Positions 47,453-55,592 of a stretch of DNA of 64,000 nucleotides are shown here, piece after piece. The translations under genes were made by a program, and so were the position numbers. The first letter of the stretch is position 1, and each line of letters starts with the position of its first letter. The DNA is from Candidatus Gastranaerophilales bacterium. Lineage in GTDB: Bacteria; Cyanobacteriota; Vampirovibrionia; Gastranaerophilales; Gastranaerophilaceae. Location of the stretch: positions 33,213 through 97,212 of the forward strand of contig CALUPY010000005.1 in NCBI GenBank assembly GCA_944322755.1. Direction: 5' to 3'. The notes under the pieces were generated by a model. That model was not told the DNA's origin. It saw only the letters and a list, made by a program, of their open reading frames with translations, and searched no databases.

Positions 47453-48250
47453 ATGGCAGATACGATACTAATGTGTGCTCCGTCATACTTTGATGTTAAG
47501 TATAAAATAAATCCCTGGATGGATACAGAATCAGAATGCGACAGGGAAAAAGCCCACCAGCAGTGGCTGGAGCTAAAAAGGATTTTAGTGCAGGCAGGTG
47601 CTGAAATAAAACTTATTGAACAAAAACCGGATGTGCCTGATATGGTTTTTACTGCAAATGCCGCTCTTATGTATAAGAATAAAGCAATAATCAGTAATTT
47701 TAAGTACAAAGAACGCAAACCTGAAGAAAACTATTTTTCCGGTTGGTTTGAAGAAAACGGCTATGATGTAATTCGACTTCCTGATAATATGGCGTTCGAG
47801 GGTGCCGGTGACGCTTTGTTTTTGAACGAAAAAATTTTTGCCGGATATGTGCCGAGAACTGATATCGCTTCACATACATATATATCAGAGATTTTGGGTC
47901 TGCCTGTGATATCGTTGGAGCTTGCGACTAATAATTTTTATCACATAGATACTTGCTTTTGTCCATTGAGCGGCGGATATCTTATCTATTATCCTGCAGC
48001 ATTTGATAAGTACGCAAATCAGGTTATTGAAGCAAATGTGGAAAAAGAAAAGAGAATTGTTGTAACAGAAGAAGAAGCCTCATGTTTCTCCTGTAACGCA
48101 GTAAATGTCGGAAAGACCGTTGTGACAAATCATACAACGGGAAGATTTACAAAACTTCTTGCAGAAAAGGGATTCAGACATGTGCAGACAGATTTGAGCG
48201 AATTTATAAAATCAGGCGGGTCTGCAAAGTGTCTTACACTGAAAATATAA
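47453..48250 (+). CDS. Arginine dihydrolase / amidinotransferase-family hydrolase (ArgZ-like)
   Basis: 265 aa, a single guanidine-modifying-enzyme fold. The Cys-His-Glu active site is visible: E116 (FEGAGDAL), H164 (HIDTCFCPL) and C260 (SGGSAKC). N20 and N69 sit where, as I recall, the cyanobacterial ArgZ has the Asn residues that let it convert arginine to ornithine plus ammonia and CO2, unlike deiminases. Dimethylargininase is the main alternative. The free LOR/SDH gene just upstream supports the ArgZ reading. Ornithine cyclodeaminase is not present here. Confidence 0.78.
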   Translation: MADTILMCAPSYFDVKYKINPWMDTESECDREKAHQQWLELKRILVQAGAEIKLIEQKPDVPDMVFTANAALMYKNKAIISNFKYKERKPEENYFSGWFEENGYDVIRLPDNMAFEGAGDALFLNEKIFAGYVPRTDIASHTYISEILGLPVISLELATNNFYHIDTCFCPLSGGYLIYYPAAFDKYANQVIEANVEKEKRIVVTEEEASCFSCNAVNVGKTVVTNHTTGRFTKLLAEKGFRHVQTDLSEFIKSGGSAKCLTLKI

Positions 48251-48294
48251 ATTGAGTCGTATTAATTTAGCAACAGGAAAGAGTTTTGTTTATA

Positions 48295-48963
48295 TCAGAT
48301 TTTAAATGTATTAAAAACTGCAGGTAATTCGCGGGGAAGATTGCCTGTGAGGGTAGATAATCTCGTTTTTTCAAGGTGTCTTTGTTGAAATACTGAGGCA
48401 ATTTTGTTTCTGCAGTACGGTGTAATGACATTGCAGGCCAGTACTGACGCAGCAATAGTGAAAATTGTACCTACTCCGTTTTTCCAGTGTGAAAAAGAAT
48501 CAGCCTTTTTGTCCAGAGCAGCGAAAACATTATTTAGAACAGACTGTTCGACTCCTCCAAATCTGTTTTCTCTTTTAATCAGGCTGAAAATTTCAGAAAC
48601 AGAGCCGTTAGTTTTTATAAAATCCTTGAGCTGAAGATTGTTTGTATTTAATGCGTTCAGAAAATCTGCTGTATCTTTTTTTATAAAACTTCCTGATTCA
48701 ACAAGTGAATCGCCGAGACTTTTGATAGCCTGTGTTATCGTGTAATACAGCCCTACATTTACAGCTCCGTCTGCCATTTCCTGCGGGATGAGAAATTTCT
48801 TTTCCTTTTTGTCTATATTCTTGTTAATTGCAATAGCAAAAATTTGTGCAAGTGATGAAAATACCCAGCCGACAGAACCCCAGTGGATAAGGGATTTTCC
48901 TACATCTTTTGAGTAATATTCCCATGCTTTTGCAATTCCCTGATTAAAGAGGTTAGGGCTCAT
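48295..48963 (-). CDS. Hypothetical membrane protein, pair member 2
   Basis: 222 aa from the ATG at 48963, chosen because AAAGGAGG lies about 6 nt upstream; a longer form from 48990 is less likely. Hydrophobic segments lie near residues 32-48, 72-85 and 168-185. It opens MSPNLFNQGIAK. The domain is not recognised. It overlaps the preceding gene by 11 bp. Both genes share short motifs (NKNIDKKE / NKNVDKDT), so they may be distant duplicates. Confidence 0.65.
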   Translation of the reverse strand: MSPNLFNQGIAKAWEYYSKDVGKSLIHWGSVGWVFSSLAQIFAIAINKNIDKKEKKFLIPQEMADGAVNVGLYYTITQAIKSLGDSLVESGSFIKKDTADFLNALNTNNLQLKDFIKTNGSVSEIFSLIKRENRFGGVEQSVLNNVFAALDKKADSFSHWKNGVGTIFTIAASVLACNVITPYCRNKIASVFQQRHLEKTRLSTLTGNLPRELPAVFNTFKI

Positions 48964-49495
48964 TGTTAACCTCCTTTGCTTTTGTGTCATGGGATTTAAC
49001 CATCTTGGTGAATTTATTTGTTAGCCATACTGTTAAAGGCACATCTACAAGAAAATTCGTTCCAATCATAACGAGCGTTGCGAGGATTGAACCGAGATTT
49101 TTAACGTGATTGCTGTATAGATGTTTGAAGTTTTCAACGGTAACATCATCAGAAATTCGTGCCAGAGCCGGCGTGAATATATCTTTTTTCGATTTTTTTA
49201 ATATCTGTAAAACTTTAGAACCATCAGTTTTTAATTCATAGCTGCTAAAAGCGTTAACAGCTTTTATACAAGCCCAGCGCACAAGCACCCCGACAGAAGT
49301 ACCCGCGATTATTTTGGCGCTGGTACGAGCCGCAGAAACCTCTCTTGTGTCTTTGTCGACATTTTTGTTGGTAAAGTCTATAACAGGCTGGATAGCAATA
49401 GCCGTGAGACCGAGAATAAAACGCTGCTGCGGGGAGTTAATCTTTTTCCCCGCCCATTCTATGGCGTTTATTAAACATTTGTTACTAACAATCAC
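48953..49495 (-). CDS. Hypothetical membrane protein, pair member 1
   Basis: 180 aa from a GTG start. Hydrophobic segments lie near 27-40, 62-80 and 132-155. It carries AIQPVIDFTNKNVDKDTRE, which also appears in variant form in its downstream neighbour. No catalytic motif is visible. It looks lineage-restricted. No good Shine-Dalgarno is visible, so the start is uncertain. Confidence 0.6.
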   Translation of the reverse strand: MIVSNKCLINAIEWAGKKINSPQQRFILGLTAIAIQPVIDFTNKNVDKDTREVSAARTSAKIIAGTSVGVLVRWACIKAVNAFSSYELKTDGSKVLQILKKSKKDIFTPALARISDDVTVENFKHLYSNHVKNLGSILATLVMIGTNFLVDVPLTVWLTNKFTKMVKSHDTKAKEVNNEP

Positions 49496-49607
49496 GGCTT
49501 ACACTACTTTCACAGGCATTGGCTTCTTTTTATATAAAAACCCAAAACTGATTTTTTTTGCTAGTAAACGAAAAATTTTACATTATGTCTGTGAAATTTG
49601 TGTAATC

Positions 49608-50258
49608 TTATTCCTGCACAAGAGTTGCACTGAATCCGGCTGCATTGATATCTCTGACAAGCGCTTCCGCTTTATTGATATTTGCATATGAGCCGACCTG
49701 TAGAACGTATGTGCCGTTAACTTCTTTTACAAAAGGGCTTACCGAAAGATTTGTTTCCATTAGTCTGTTTTGCGCCTGAATGGCCTGCTCTATGCTGGAG
49801 TATGAGCCTACATATATTTTTGCCATTTTAAACGGCTGTGAGCCATTCTGTGTCTGAATAGGCGTTTTGACCGGTGTATCTGTACTTTCTGTCTGTTCTG
49901 CAGGCATTGTTATTTCTTTTGGCTGCTGTTCTTTTTCTTCAATGCGTTTTTCTTCTTTTGCCGCCAGTTTTTGTTCGTCTGTTTCTTCGTATTTTATTTC
50001 TTCTTCTCCGTCACGTTTTGAAACACCTGGCATATTGTCTTCGAGCTGAATCCATTTTAATCTGTCATCAACAGCCTTTTTGGGTTCAATTCCATCATCT
50101 TCATCATATGCAGCCTGTGATTCCTGTTCTCCTCCGATTTCTACATCGACATTGGGCGAATAGTTTTTGATTACATATGTTACTGCAACAAGTGTTAACA
50201 AAAAAGTAATTGTGAAAAGAACAAAACCTTGTCTCATTTTTCTTGAGTTTTTTGCCAT
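49608..50258 (-). CDS. SPOR-domain protein
   Basis: 216 aa. One membrane segment (about 12-30) is followed by an acidic, Lys/Glu-rich linker (about 35-140) and a C-terminal SPOR domain (about 145-216: AKIYVGSYSSIEQAIQAQNRL ... VLQVGSYANINKAEALV). SPOR domains bind peptidoglycan lacking stem peptides, often at division sites. Single-pass topology with SPOR outside the membrane is typical (FtsN/DedD-like). It lies 6 bp after the DUF366 gene. Confidence 0.88.
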   Translation of the reverse strand: MAKNSRKMRQGFVLFTITFLLTLVAVTYVIKNYSPNVDVEIGGEQESQAAYDEDDGIEPKKAVDDRLKWIQLEDNMPGVSKRDGEEEIKYEETDEQKLAAKEEKRIEEKEQQPKEITMPAEQTESTDTPVKTPIQTQNGSQPFKMAKIYVGSYSSIEQAIQAQNRLMETNLSVSPFVKEVNGTYVLQVGSYANINKAEALVRDINAAGFSATLVQE

Positions 50259-50264
50259 ATTATA

Positions 50265-50828
50265 TTAAACTCCTCTTACCTTACAAACAGCATCTCTTAT
50301 TTCTGCGTTTTCGTCAAGATACCTCTTCATAATTCTTTGCGCAAATCCTTTTACATCATCTATGTGTAAATCATTTTGCAGGCCGCAAGCCTTTATTGGC
50401 GCGCCTTCCGAGTTTACATTCAATCCGATATGAATTAGTGCGGATGTAACGGATTTTGTAGCAATTGAAACAGAAAGTTTTTTGTCATCAATAAAAATAT
50501 CATCACCGCTTCTTGAGATATTTATATCTTTGGGCAATATTTTTCTTAGTTCCTCTATTATTATACAAATCAGCATTCTCTGCCTTAAAACGCATTCAGG
50601 CAGGTCAATACCGAAATGTTCGATTATAAAACTTACCATCATTTTGCTGTAGATTGGCGAGTTCGTTATAACATCTTCAATATCAACCATCTCCGTGATT
50701 TTTACATCCATTTCTCCCATAAAAGATACTATTGCATCTCCTAAAATATGAAAATTTTTGTATATCCAGTGTGGTGCAAGCTGGCTGCCTATGTATTTTA
50801 TTTCTTCTTCAATAAATTTTGACTGCAT
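50265..50828 (-). CDS. DUF366 family protein
   Basis: 187 aa. It matches DUF366 (PF04017): IGSQLAPHWIYKNF at the N-terminus, AIVSFMGEMDV, MVDIEDV and IYSKMMVSFIIEHFG. Biochemistry unknown. In other genomes the family is often found near queuosine-precursor genes, as here: its ATG directly follows the queC stop. Confidence 0.82.
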   Translation of the reverse strand: MQSKFIEEEIKYIGSQLAPHWIYKNFHILGDAIVSFMGEMDVKITEMVDIEDVITNSPIYSKMMVSFIIEHFGIDLPECVLRQRMLICIIIEELRKILPKDINISRSGDDIFIDDKKLSVSIATKSVTSALIHIGLNVNSEGAPIKACGLQNDLHIDDVKGFAQRIMKRYLDENAEIRDAVCKVRGV

Positions 50829-51506
50829 TTAAAATAACTCCTCTAAAAGTTCTGTCTTTCCGCATTTTATCAGCGCTCTTTTTAAACGGCTGCAGGACTC
50901 GCATGTTCCGCAGTGTTTTTCTGTGTTCATATAGCAGCTGTTTATCAATTTTAAGGGTACCTCTAGTTCAACTGCTCTTTGAACAATTTCTTCCTTATTT
51001 AAATCTATTAAAGGCGCCAGAGTTTTTACTTCTCCTGCCGTAGATTTTTCAAGAGAGAGATTTATATTTTCAATAAATTTTTTTGAATTGTCAGAAAATG
51101 TAGCAGCTTCTTCTTTGTTTGCTCCTATAACAATATAGGCTCCGCCGGCTGAATCCGCAAAACTTGCCGCTATATTTATAAACAATCCGTTTCTGTTTGG
51201 GACCCAGACATCTTTGCAGCTTTCTTGTGTTACAGAAATATTATCAAGCTGCCGCATATCTATTTTGGGAACTTCTCCGGAAACAAGAGATGTTTTTGTT
51301 ATTTCTGCAAGCCAGTCCAGTCTTATTACTTTATGTTCTATTCCGTAATAAGATGCAATCCTGTATGCCGCAGCAGCTTCTTTTTTTGCGGATTTTTGAC
51401 CGTAATCAAACGTCAGAGCAAGTTCAAACTTAATCTGATTACAAAGTGATGCGACCGATACTGTCGAATCCAAACCTCCTGACAATAATACAATACCTTT
51501 ATTCAT
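50829..51506 (-). CDS. queC: 7-cyano-7-deazaguanine synthase QueC
   Basis: 225 aa from the ATG at 51506, favoured by GAGGA about 6 nt upstream over one at 51518. QueC converts 7-carboxy-7-deazaguanine to preQ0 with ATP and ammonia. The PP-loop SGGLDST is at 9-15, and the zinc site has C191, C199, C202 and C205 (HCGTCESC). No queD/queE/queF is in the window. The start overlaps the HEAT gene end by 8 bp. Confidence 0.95.
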   Translation of the reverse strand: MNKGIVLLSGGLDSTVSVASLCNQIKFELALTFDYGQKSAKKEAAAAYRIASYYGIEHKVIRLDWLAEITKTSLVSGEVPKIDMRQLDNISVTQESCKDVWVPNRNGLFINIAASFADSAGGAYIVIGANKEEAATFSDNSKKFIENINLSLEKSTAGEVKTLAPLIDLNKEEIVQRAVELEVPLKLINSCYMNTEKHCGTCESCSRLKRALIKCGKTELLEELF

Positions 51507-52446
51507 AAATATCCTCATTTTCTTCTTCTAAAATTTTTTGTGCTTCATCTTTGCAAGCAGGAGAGGTCTTGCTGCTTTCAATAATTTTGTTCATAGCGGT
51601 TTCTCCGTTTATGTTGTATAGAGCTACGACTGCATTTCTGGCGACGTCTTCGTCTTCATCCTCCAGCATTTTTTCTATAAGTTCCACTGCACGAATGTCA
51701 TCATAATCCATTAGTGCTTCTATTGCGTTTATTCTAACCTGCGGATTTTCGTCCGAAAGTGAATTTTTGAGCGCTTTAAACACTCTGTCGCTGTTAAAAT
51801 TCAGCTTCCCGAGTGCTTCTATGACTCGTTCTTTCAGGTATGAAAATTTGTCAATAATGCCGCTTTTTGTTTCAAGAATACTGACAAGCGATTCTGCCGC
51901 TCTGACATCTCCGAGCATGCCCAGTGCAGCTGCTGCAGATTCTCTTATATAAACTGATTTTTCACTTTCATCGCTAACTACGTCAATAAGTGATACCACA
52001 GCATACTTGTCGCCCAGTCTTCCGAGAGCGTCAGCGCAGCTCAGACGGACTTTGTAGTGGTCATGCTTGTTGTTCAGACAGGCAAGCAGAGGAAACACAG
52101 ATCTGTGGTCTTTGAAGTTAGAAATAATTTTTGCGCACAACACGCGAACATTCGTATATTCGTCTTTGTCTGTGAGGTCTTCTCTGCCTTTTAACAACAG
52201 CAAATCTGTAATCACTTCAAGAGAAGAAGAGTCTTTAAAGCGGTTTAACTCTTTCAGTAAATACATTAAAACCTGCGTACGGTATTCAAGTTTCAGAAAA
52301 TAATTAAAGCATGCAATAAGTTCAATGTCAGAATGTTGCTTTTTTAGCTCTTCAATCAAAGCAATAGTATCAGAACTGTCACTATCCGTGCCAATTTTAC
52401 AATTTTTAGCAATGGTATTTAAATCTATATTTCCGTTTTCTGACAT
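51499..52446 (-). CDS. HEAT-repeat protein
   Basis: 315 aa from the ATG at 52446; a GTG at 52452 would add two residues. Regular HEAT repeats of about 30-35 aa occupy about residues 95-290 (for example VRLSCADALGRLGDKYAV, IRESAAAALGMLGDVRAA, VRINAIEALMDYDD). Short PBS-lyase-like HEAT repeats of this type are common in Cyanobacteria. It is a likely scaffold; partner unknown. It heads the queC operon. Confidence 0.85.
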   Translation of the reverse strand: MSENGNIDLNTIAKNCKIGTDSDSSDTIALIEELKKQHSDIELIACFNYFLKLEYRTQVLMYLLKELNRFKDSSSLEVITDLLLLKGREDLTDKDEYTNVRVLCAKIISNFKDHRSVFPLLACLNNKHDHYKVRLSCADALGRLGDKYAVVSLIDVVSDESEKSVYIRESAAAALGMLGDVRAAESLVSILETKSGIIDKFSYLKERVIEALGKLNFNSDRVFKALKNSLSDENPQVRINAIEALMDYDDIRAVELIEKMLEDEDEDVARNAVVALYNINGETAMNKIIESSKTSPACKDEAQKILEEENEDIYE

Positions 52447-52616
52447 ATCCACGTGGTTTTTTATTGATTAGAATATAAAAAAAACAATTCTATATCAATA
52501 ATTGAAGCTATGATGTTAATTATTGCAACAATTTTAGTGTTTTCAAAAAGATTATCAGGATAAATGTTTTGTATGCTCTTGACTAAGAGCCGCTATCAGG
52601 TGATAAATTAATTAGT

Positions 52617-54422
52617 ATGTTGGTATCCAAAATAAATTTTACAAACAAGCCGAATCCTTATAACCCATCGCCCATTCCATCTTCTGCCGTAAAAAAAGAA
52701 ATGGTGGAGAATCTCTGCAGGCATACACTTGCGGTATACAAAAACGGTGCAATTCGATACTATGACCAGCGTAATCTTAAACCTTTATTAATTGCAATTG
52801 AAGAAAATACTATACGCGGGGCTTTTGTTGCGGACAGACGGGTTAGCAAAGCTTCTGCAATCCTCCTTGCCTATGGCGGTGTAAAAGAGGTAAAAACTCC
52901 TTTAATGTCAAAATCGGCAAAGGAGTTTTTTGACAAACAGGGTATCAGATATGAGGCTGATGAGATTGTTGAGAGTGTATTGGATAAAAATTCAAAAATC
53001 AAATGCCCGCTTGAAAAACTTGTGCTTGATACGGACGATACTCAAGCTGGATATGAACGGTTAAAAAACAAAGTGTTTCCAAGAGGGATTGATTTTGAAA
53101 AACAGTTTTATAAGCGGGGAATGACGCCCGATGATTATAAAATGCTGGACAAAAGACTGAATCTTCTTTATATGTCCAAACCTTCGTTTAAAGGTGCTTT
53201 TTATAATGCAACCGCATTTATTCAAACCCATACTCTTCTGAATCGCGGACTTACGAATGTAGGAGGTTGTGCAATTCCCCATGCAATTATGTCGAATACG
53301 AAAGAAGAAGCACTAGAAAGACTCGGAATGTCAGCCATGAGCGTGTCTTTTGCTTTTATTATGCCGCTTATACTGCTTCCGCGTTATAACAGATTTTCCC
53401 TCTCAAAAAATGGTATAGTTAAAAATTTTAGCAGTAATGAAAAGAAAATTATTCAGGTTTCCAAAGAATTTTTGATAAAAGGAAAAACTGATTTTATTCA
53501 GGCAGTGAAAGATGCCGGTAAACATCTCAGGGCTGAAAAGGATTTTGAAAATATTTTGAAAAGATTTGAGGGCAGAGAAGAGGAGCTTAGGGAAAAACTT
53601 ATTAAAGCACATGAACAGATTCTTCGTTCAGACTTTATGTCAACAGGGATTTTAATGGGTAGTATACCGTGGATTGCGACATCTGTCACTGAGCACAAAA
53701 CGGGAAGAAAGGGGTTTTCTGCAACATTCAGCATGCTTGATGAAAAAAAAGTTTCAAAGGACGAAATGCGCAAAGGCAGATTGAAAAGGATTTTGGGCAC
53801 ACTGGCTTTTGCTCTTATCCCCGGAGTTATAATATCGAAGGGGGTTACAGCAGGGCTATGCTCAAAAGGTTCAAATATCATAAAAAATAACGCCCGGAAT
53901 TTTGACTACACATCAGGTGTCAGTATGTCAAAGACTGTAAACGCCATGAAATGGGCATTTACCGGATTTCTCGCAAAGCTTCCCTCCTCCAGAGACAAAT
54001 ATGAACTCAGGGACAGAAGCGCAAGAGAAGGTGCAACTTTCGTTATGTTTTTCGGCGGTGACTTTATTATTAACAATATACTCGGACGTCTGTCTGATAA
54101 ATATCTTGGTACAAAAATAATGCGTTCGGATAAAAAAACAGGTTTCTGGAAAAGTTTTACACTTCCTGTAAGGCGGTTTACGAAAATTGACTGTATGAAA
54201 AATGTATCACCTGCTGTAATCAAACGCACAAAAAATATAGGCGCCGGACTTTACTGGGTATCCCTTTTGAGTAACATGGCGCTTCTCGGGTTTATGCTGC
54301 CGCATTTTCTCAACAAAATGCTGAAACGCACAGTAGAAAAGGATAAAACAAAAACGCTGTCATCTCCTGCTTTTAAAAGTCTGCCAGTGTATGGCAGCGT
54401 TGAAGAATGGATGAAACGATAA
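52617..54422 (+). CDS. DUF1893 domain fused to a membrane-associated C-terminus
   Basis: 601 aa. Residues about 28-145 match DUF1893 (a cytidine-deaminase-like fold): LAVYKNGAIRYY, LKPLL, GAFVADRRVSKASAILL, a VKEV strand and a CPLEKLVLDTDD end. The remaining 450 aa have hydrophobic segments near 235-255, 340-357, 392-415 and 550-570, separated by charged helices, and are not recognised. DUF1893 is usually a stand-alone protein of about 120-140 aa. A possible -35 TTGACT lies at 52579-52584, but the -10 is weak. Confidence 0.75.
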   Translation: MLVSKINFTNKPNPYNPSPIPSSAVKKEMVENLCRHTLAVYKNGAIRYYDQRNLKPLLIAIEENTIRGAFVADRRVSKASAILLAYGGVKEVKTPLMSKSAKEFFDKQGIRYEADEIVESVLDKNSKIKCPLEKLVLDTDDTQAGYERLKNKVFPRGIDFEKQFYKRGMTPDDYKMLDKRLNLLYMSKPSFKGAFYNATAFIQTHTLLNRGLTNVGGCAIPHAIMSNTKEEALERLGMSAMSVSFAFIMPLILLPRYNRFSLSKNGIVKNFSSNEKKIIQVSKEFLIKGKTDFIQAVKDAGKHLRAEKDFENILKRFEGREEELREKLIKAHEQILRSDFMSTGILMGSIPWIATSVTEHKTGRKGFSATFSMLDEKKVSKDEMRKGRLKRILGTLAFALIPGVIISKGVTAGLCSKGSNIIKNNARNFDYTSGVSMSKTVNAMKWAFTGFLAKLPSSRDKYELRDRSAREGATFVMFFGGDFIINNILGRLSDKYLGTKIMRSDKKTGFWKSFTLPVRRFTKIDCMKNVSPAVIKRTKNIGAGLYWVSLLSNMALLGFMLPHFLNKMLKRTVEKDKTKTLSSPAFKSLPVYGSVEEWMKR

Positions 54423-54476
54423 CTTTTTATAGATAAAAATATGTAATTATGCTAAACTTCATAAGTGGGAGAATTT

Positions 54477-55592
54477 ATGTTTGAAGAGTTTAGAGTAATA
54501 AAAAAAGACAGCAGGGTCGCAATATACGGAACAGATACAACAGCAGGGGAAATTAAAAATTTTATTGAACAAAACCGTCCGGATTTAAAAATAGTGTTCT
54601 TTGTTGATACGAAAAAAGCCGGAGAATATGATGGATTAGAACTAATAGAGCTAAAAGACCTTCCTGAGAAAAGGGAGCTGTTTGATATTTTAATTGTTTC
54701 AACCCGTCGTAACGCACCGGAAGCAGTAGTACTTTTAAATTATTTAGATATTCCGTTTTTGATGATTTCGAGGGCTTCTGAGTTCAGCAGCAAAAGGGTG
54801 CCTTATTTCGAAAAGTTTAAAAAAGCTTTATCTGTTTTTAAAACAAATGAGGACAAATTCCTTTATAATCTGTTGTGGGAAACATATTGCAGCGGATATT
54901 ACGAGAAACTGGAAAATTTTGTACTAAAAAAATACGGCATTTCAAAATATCAGCCCGTAAGAAATTACAATGTGCAGTATCTTGAATATATTAACAGGGA
55001 TGCAATCAAAACTGTTGTTGACGGCGGTTTTTGCAACGGAATAAATTCTTTTGCCTTCAAAAAACACTTGAAGAATTTGGAGAGAATTTATGCGTTTGAG
55101 CCGTTGTATGAAAAATTCAAGGATGAAAATTACGACTATTTTATACAGCAGGCGGATTTTGTGACCATTATTCCAAAAGCATTGTGGAGCACGACCGGAA
55201 AAACAGAATTCTGCGAAAATATTCCATACCACAGTGCATCAAGGGTCATGGGCACGAAAGGGTTCACAGCGAAAAAGCCTCATGAAAATATTGTTGAAAT
55301 CGAAACAACGACCATTGATGAGGCAAAAAAAGATTGTGTTGAGAAAAAAATAGATTTTATAAAACTTGATATAGAAGGGTCAGAAATGCAGGCTCTGCTA
55401 GGAGCGGAAAATATCCTGCAACAAGAACGTCCGCAGCTTGCAGTATCAATTTATCATTCAATGGAGGATTTTGTGTCTATTCCGGTGTATTTAAATGAAA
55501 TATTGCAGGATTATACATTCCGTATCGGACATTACAGCCGTGATTTGAATGAAACAATTCTATACGCAATACCTGATGAGCTTTTAAAATAA
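54477..55592 (+). CDS. FkbM-family methyltransferase with Rossmann-like N-domain
   Basis: 371 aa from the ATG at 54477 (GGGAG upstream); the GTG at 54465 is less likely. Residues 1-90 form a Rossmann-like module (VAIYGTDTTAGEI ... FFVDTKKAGEYDG). Residues about 170-365 are FkbM: VVDGGFCNG (SAM site), YAFEPLY, IDFIKLDIEGSE and QLAVSIYHS. These are SAM-dependent O-methyltransferases, often acting on glycans. It overlaps the next gene by 1 bp (TAATG). It is a close paralogue of the gene at 58015. Confidence 0.85.
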   Translation: MFEEFRVIKKDSRVAIYGTDTTAGEIKNFIEQNRPDLKIVFFVDTKKAGEYDGLELIELKDLPEKRELFDILIVSTRRNAPEAVVLLNYLDIPFLMISRASEFSSKRVPYFEKFKKALSVFKTNEDKFLYNLLWETYCSGYYEKLENFVLKKYGISKYQPVRNYNVQYLEYINRDAIKTVVDGGFCNGINSFAFKKHLKNLERIYAFEPLYEKFKDENYDYFIQQADFVTIIPKALWSTTGKTEFCENIPYHSASRVMGTKGFTAKKPHENIVEIETTTIDEAKKDCVEKKIDFIKLDIEGSEMQALLGAENILQQERPQLAVSIYHSMEDFVSIPVYLNEILQDYTFRIGHYSRDLNETILYAIPDELLK

